A stretch of 64,000 nt of DNA from contig JAXGMN010000027.1 in assembly GCA_040768665.1 (NCBI GenBank), forward strand, positions 62,001 to 126,000, given 5' to 3'. This stretch comes from JABWBD01 sp040768665 (GTDB lineage: Bacteria; Planctomycetota; Planctomycetia; Pirellulales; Thermoguttaceae). The position numbers and the translations under genes are program-made. How positions within the stretch are numbered: position 1 is the stretch's first letter; every line of letters starts with the position of its first letter. The notes under the pieces are model-generated. The model had not been told where the DNA came from. It did not search any database and saw only the letters and a program-made list of their open reading frames with translations. Shown in pieces: positions 62,201-64,000 of the stretch.

Positions 62201-62432
62201 ACAATTCGAAAAGAAGGACCACGCCGCAGCGATCTCGAGTTTCTTCAAGGTGGCCTACGGTTACAGCTATCCAAAATGGCAGTCGATGGCCACCTACGAG
62301 GCCGGCCGCTGCTTCGAGGTGCTGGGCAAGAAAGAACAAGCGCTCAAGCAATACCAGGAGTTGGTGGAAAAGTATCCCGAGAGCGATAAGGTCCCGTTGG
62401 CAAAGCAACGCATTCAGGAACTGAAGGGGTGA
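59289..62432 (+). CDS. Large secreted TPR protein
   Basis: 1047 residues from ATG 59289, with GAGGAA in front. The longer frame to 59193 is not used because this start gives a clean signal peptide (MRRYFPAIRIMVVATLLAAG). The rest is a nearly continuous solenoid of TPR units of 34-38 residues (EWQKFLQQFPNDPRAAKARF; YLPDALYYLGECLYLEGKKE; GSLAQEGAFMEAECLFEQEK). It resembles the periplasmic YbgF/CpoB and related TPR proteins of Tol- and Ton-type systems but is much longer. Its stop overlaps the start of the ExbB-type gene (GTGA), so it is coupled to that motor. Confidence 0.92.
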   Translation: MRRYFPAIRIMVVATLLAAGLLTSPARSQQETEEATRQYAVAVRFQNLESYDLAAAEWQKFLQQFPNDPRAAKARFNLGVCHYLDNQFEQAQAALQALLEKSPDFDAADAAYLYLGAARFGQARAGKTAMFQTAGDAFSTLISKYPKSKYLPDALYYLGECLYLEGKKEEAIPAYARLVADYPDHKFAVDARYAMGVAQEETGKTETAGKTYEEFLAKFADHPLAGEVKMRRAETLFAQGAYAEAAKRFADLAAVSGFPMADLATVRQADSLSRLKQYAEAAALYASISKKYPQSKHVNEANLAGGTSYYLAGNFPAAREMLQRVVQTGGPGAPEAAHWIAQSLLKEKKSAEALAVVEKVLPAAGESSFLPQLLLDQADAVYEFPDRKKESVGLYAELAAGHPKSSVAPEALYMAGFAARETGQYEEAIKHAAAFMQAFPQHSLAADVLHVTAESNLLLGRTDPAQELYRRLLKQYPDHPESQLWKVRLGLTLQMQNKHEEVVAVIEPALDEVRNPELLAEARFLMGSSLLELDRPEPAVSMLEAALKAQTRWRQADANLLALAQGYREMGDLARARATVGRIVDEFPASELLDKVHYRLGEYAYLSGDFADAAAQYGRVVEKWPQTPLAPFALHELGCSQLSRKDAAAAEQTLSQMLQKYPKHELVPRARYARGMARQQLGKPAEAIEDLQAMLSADSTAEEKANARFLIGLCQTELKQYDAAVRTFRALLDENPDYSGADKALYQFAWALKLSGKEAEAADAFEQLAQKCPDSPLVAEALHNVGQFAYDAEDYPRAGKAYYAAMIKASGTELGEKAAYKYGWTFYRMKRLDEAQKAFRYQIVTYPAGSLAQEGAFMEAECLFEQEKYAEALKAYDQLGNLTVKDYRVLSLLHGGQAASKLGQWDRSISLLTRIPAEFADSSFLPEALYELGWAHQNKGNADEAAVLYAQVIGKTNREVAARAQFMLGEIQFEKKDHAAAISSFFKVAYGYSYPKWQSMATYEAGRCFEVLGKKEQALKQYQELVEKYPESDKVPLAKQRIQELKG

Positions 62433-63586
62433 GCAACGTGGCAAAGTACGGCCGAGTGGCCTTGAGTCGGAAAGAGCGGGCTTCTGCCGTAACCGTTCAC
62501 GGGGCGGCCGGGGACTGGTCCATTTTTCGGCCAGTTGATGTATTTTGGTGCCAAGAACGTTGGCCGAAAACATGGACCTGTCCCCCTCTCTTCCGCCCCG
62601 TGAACGGTTACGCTTCTTCCTTCCTCCTGGCGCTGACCGCAGCTTGCGCGTGGATAGCCGTCGGCGGACCGGCGGCGGCTGCCGACAAGACCGCCCCGAG
62701 TCGTGTCGCGATTCCGGACGAGCAGGCCACCGAGCGGAAGCTGGACGAAGCGGAGCAACGGGCACAGGCCGCTCTCGAAGCGGAAGAGCCGGCGCCCGCC
62801 GAGTCTGCCGAAGATGACCTCGCGCCGGCCGACCCCGCCATTCTGCGCGAGATCAATCTCCTGGACCTCGTGATCCAGGGCGGCTGGCTTATGCTGCCCA
62901 TCGGGCTGATGTCGCTGTTGGTGGTGACGTTCGGTTTGGAACGCGGGCTCGGGCTGCGTCGTCGAAAGGTGCTGCCTCCGAGGCTGATCAACGGCTTGGG
63001 CAATCTGGCGTCGCAGACAGGGGGCCTCGACCCCCGGCTCGCATACCGGCTGTGCCAGCAACATCCTTCCGCTGCGGCGAACGTCATCCGTACGATGCTG
63101 CTGAAGGTAGGCCGTCCCCACATGGAAGTCGAGCACGCGGTGGCCGAGGCCAACGAGCGCGAGGCAGCCCGGCTCTACTCCAATGTCCGCTGGCTGAACC
63201 TCGCCGCCGGCGTGACGCCGTTGTTGGGCCTCTTGGGAACGGTCCAGGGCATGATCATGGCGTTTTTCCGCACGGCCAACTTGCCGGTTGGAGCGAACAA
63301 GGCGGAATACCTGGCCGAAGGGATTTACGTCGCATTGGTCACCACCTTTGCGGGCCTGTCGGTGGCCATTCCCGCCGCCGTGCTCGCTCACCTCTTCGAA
63401 GGTCGCATCCAGACGTTGTTTCGCGAGATGGATGAGACGCTTCTTGCGCTCATGCCGCAGTTGGAACGCTACGAAGGGCGGCTGCGCGTGAGCCGCGAGC
63501 AGTTCGAGAGCAAGACCCACAGCGTGCAGCCGCCGCCGGCGCCCGGAGAGGTCCGCCGCACCAAGCCCGCCCCCACGAGCCCGTAG
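62429..63586 (+). CDS. exbB: ExbB/TolQ/MotA-type proton channel with in-frame palindromic insertion
   Basis: 385 residues. GTG start overlapping the TPR stop (GTGA at 62429-62432). The signal peptide is split: a basic n-region (about residues 2-20), then 41 codons of palindromic element plus a 9-base duplicate, and then the hydrophobic core SFLLALTAACAWIAVGG. The channel part has three membrane helices (about 150-175, 255-280 and 300-325) and the ExbB-type LLGLLGTVQGMIMAFF and VTTFAGLSVAIPAAV. It forms a proton-driven motor with ExbD, whose gene follows after 22 bases. Whether the extended signal peptide still works is unknown. Confidence 0.92.
   Translation: MSNVAKYGRVALSRKERASAVTVHGAAGDWSIFRPVDVFWCQERWPKTWTCPPLFRPVNGYASSFLLALTAACAWIAVGGPAAAADKTAPSRVAIPDEQATERKLDEAEQRAQAALEAEEPAPAESAEDDLAPADPAILREINLLDLVIQGGWLMLPIGLMSLLVVTFGLERGLGLRRRKVLPPRLINGLGNLASQTGGLDPRLAYRLCQQHPSAAANVIRTMLLKVGRPHMEVEHAVAEANEREAARLYSNVRWLNLAAGVTPLLGLLGTVQGMIMAFFRTANLPVGANKAEYLAEGIYVALVTTFAGLSVAIPAAVLAHLFEGRIQTLFREMDETLLALMPQLERYEGRLRVSREQFESKTHSVQPPPAPGEVRRTKPAPTSP
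62489..62611. repeat. Palindromic element, copy 4, inside exbB
   Basis: 123 bp, with the most complete arms of the family: GTAACCGTTCACGGGGCGG at the left and CCGCCCCGTGAACGGTTAC at the right (19 bp, perfect). Inner arms are GGACTGGTCCATTTTTCGGCC and GGCCGAAAACATGGACCTGTCC with mismatches. GCTTCTGCC stands just outside the left end and GCTTCTTCC outside the right one, a likely 9-bp target duplication with one change. 123 + 9 = 132 bases keep the frame, and no stop codon occurs in the coding frame. Confidence 0.93.
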
Positions 63587-63608
63587 CCCCGAATCCGGAT
63601 CCGTCGCC

Positions 63609-64000
63609 ATGACCGTAAAGATCGAGAAAGGCTCCTCCCTGGCGTCGCTCAGCCTCACGCCGCTGATCGACGTCGTCTTCCTCCTGCTGATTTTCTTTCT
63701 CGTAAGCACCAAATTCGCCGAGGAGGAGCGGGAACTGGACGTGCTGCTTCCCGAGGCGAGCGAAGCCCAGCCGTTGACCGGCCGGCCTCGCGAGTTGTTC
63801 GTCAACATCGATCAGGATGGGCGGTATTTCGTAACCGGCAAGATCATTGATCTGGCCGAACTCGAGCGAGTGCTGAAGGCGTCGTGGGTGAACAATCCGG
63901 GCCGGGCGTCGGTGATTATTCGCGCCGATAAGCGGGCCCGGATCGAGCCGCTCGTGGCGGCGATGAACGCCTGCAACAAGGCGAATATCCGCGACTACAA
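63609..64000 (+). CDS. exbD: ExbD/TolR-type biopolymer transport protein, partial
   Basis: Starts at ATG 63609 and runs off the window after about 130 codons. One N-terminal membrane helix contains the key aspartate of the motor (SLTPLIDVVFLLLIFFLVST, D in PLIDVVF). The periplasmic part has LDVLLPEASEAQPL and FVNIDQDGRYFVTGK, then ASVIIRADKRARIEPLVAAM, typical of ExbD. It pairs with the ExbB-type channel upstream. Confidence 0.93.
   Translation, partial: MTVKIEKGSSLASLSLTPLIDVVFLLLIFFLVSTKFAEEERELDVLLPEASEAQPLTGRPRELFVNIDQDGRYFVTGKIIDLAELERVLKASWVNNPGRASVIIRADKRARIEPLVAAMNACNKANIRDY

Noticed and set aside
62414..63808. 464-codon minus-strand frame opposite the ExbB gene
   Set aside because: Antisense to a clear proton-channel gene.

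Overview
The window reads as a high-GC chromosome segment from a planctomycete, most likely of the Pirellulales type. This is inferred from gene content: secreted sulfatases, a ThuA-like protein, an SGNH hydrolase and an exported esterase; zinc-ribbon membrane proteins; a coiled-coil giant protein next to a squalene-cyclase-like protein and an NPCBM protein; archaeal-type phosphoglycerate mutase; and many REP-type (RAYT) transposase genes and palindromic repeats. No rRNA, tRNA or CRISPR array was recognised.

Layout. 1-13,250 is mostly conserved cargo: the end of a LOG-like gene, a lactate permease, a hybrid histidine kinase, two small hypothetical genes (one with a CsrA-like tail), a coupled operon (SGNH hydrolase, zinc-ribbon membrane protein, sulfatase with an in-frame amber codon), an esterase, a long tandem hairpin array and a ThuA-like gene. 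13,430-27,100 is an accessory zone and graveyard: a LuxR-type regulator, one intact and several broken RAYT transposases, a wrecked group II intron, a decayed ISKra4-like insertion sequence with a 9-bp target duplication inside a RAYT gene, then small defence or stress genes (HicB-like, a BrnT-like/DUF104 pair, DUF6869, an Imm21-like immunity protein) among palindromic repeats.

27,369-43,600 is core-like: an RND efflux pair; a pgi / metallo-hydrolase / GNAT operon divergent from apgM and a CoA-binding protein; then a four-gene minus-strand cluster (giant coiled-coil membrane protein, small secreted protein, squalene-cyclase-like protein, NPCBM protein). 43,888-53,940 is a plus-strand run of polysaccharide and peptide catabolism (GH20-like protein, Tat-exported beta-propeller protein, AbgB-like amidohydrolase, glycolate oxidase subunit, sulfatase with HEAT repeats) containing a GNAT pseudogene. 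53,961-58,050 is a mosaic of truncated genes (signal-peptide stub, two Rpn-type nuclease fragments, zinc-ribbon stub, TPR and RAYT remnants) around an intact Uma2 nuclease and a membrane protein. 59,289-64,000 is an envelope energisation operon: a large TPR protein, an ExbB-type channel and an ExbD-type partner.

Most unusual observations: a family of about 100-126 bp palindromic elements (four copies), one of which sits in frame, without stop codons, inside the signal-peptide region of the ExbB-type gene; the 0.83-kb higher-order hairpin array between the ThuA and esterase genes; and the nested RAYT/ISKra4 insertion.
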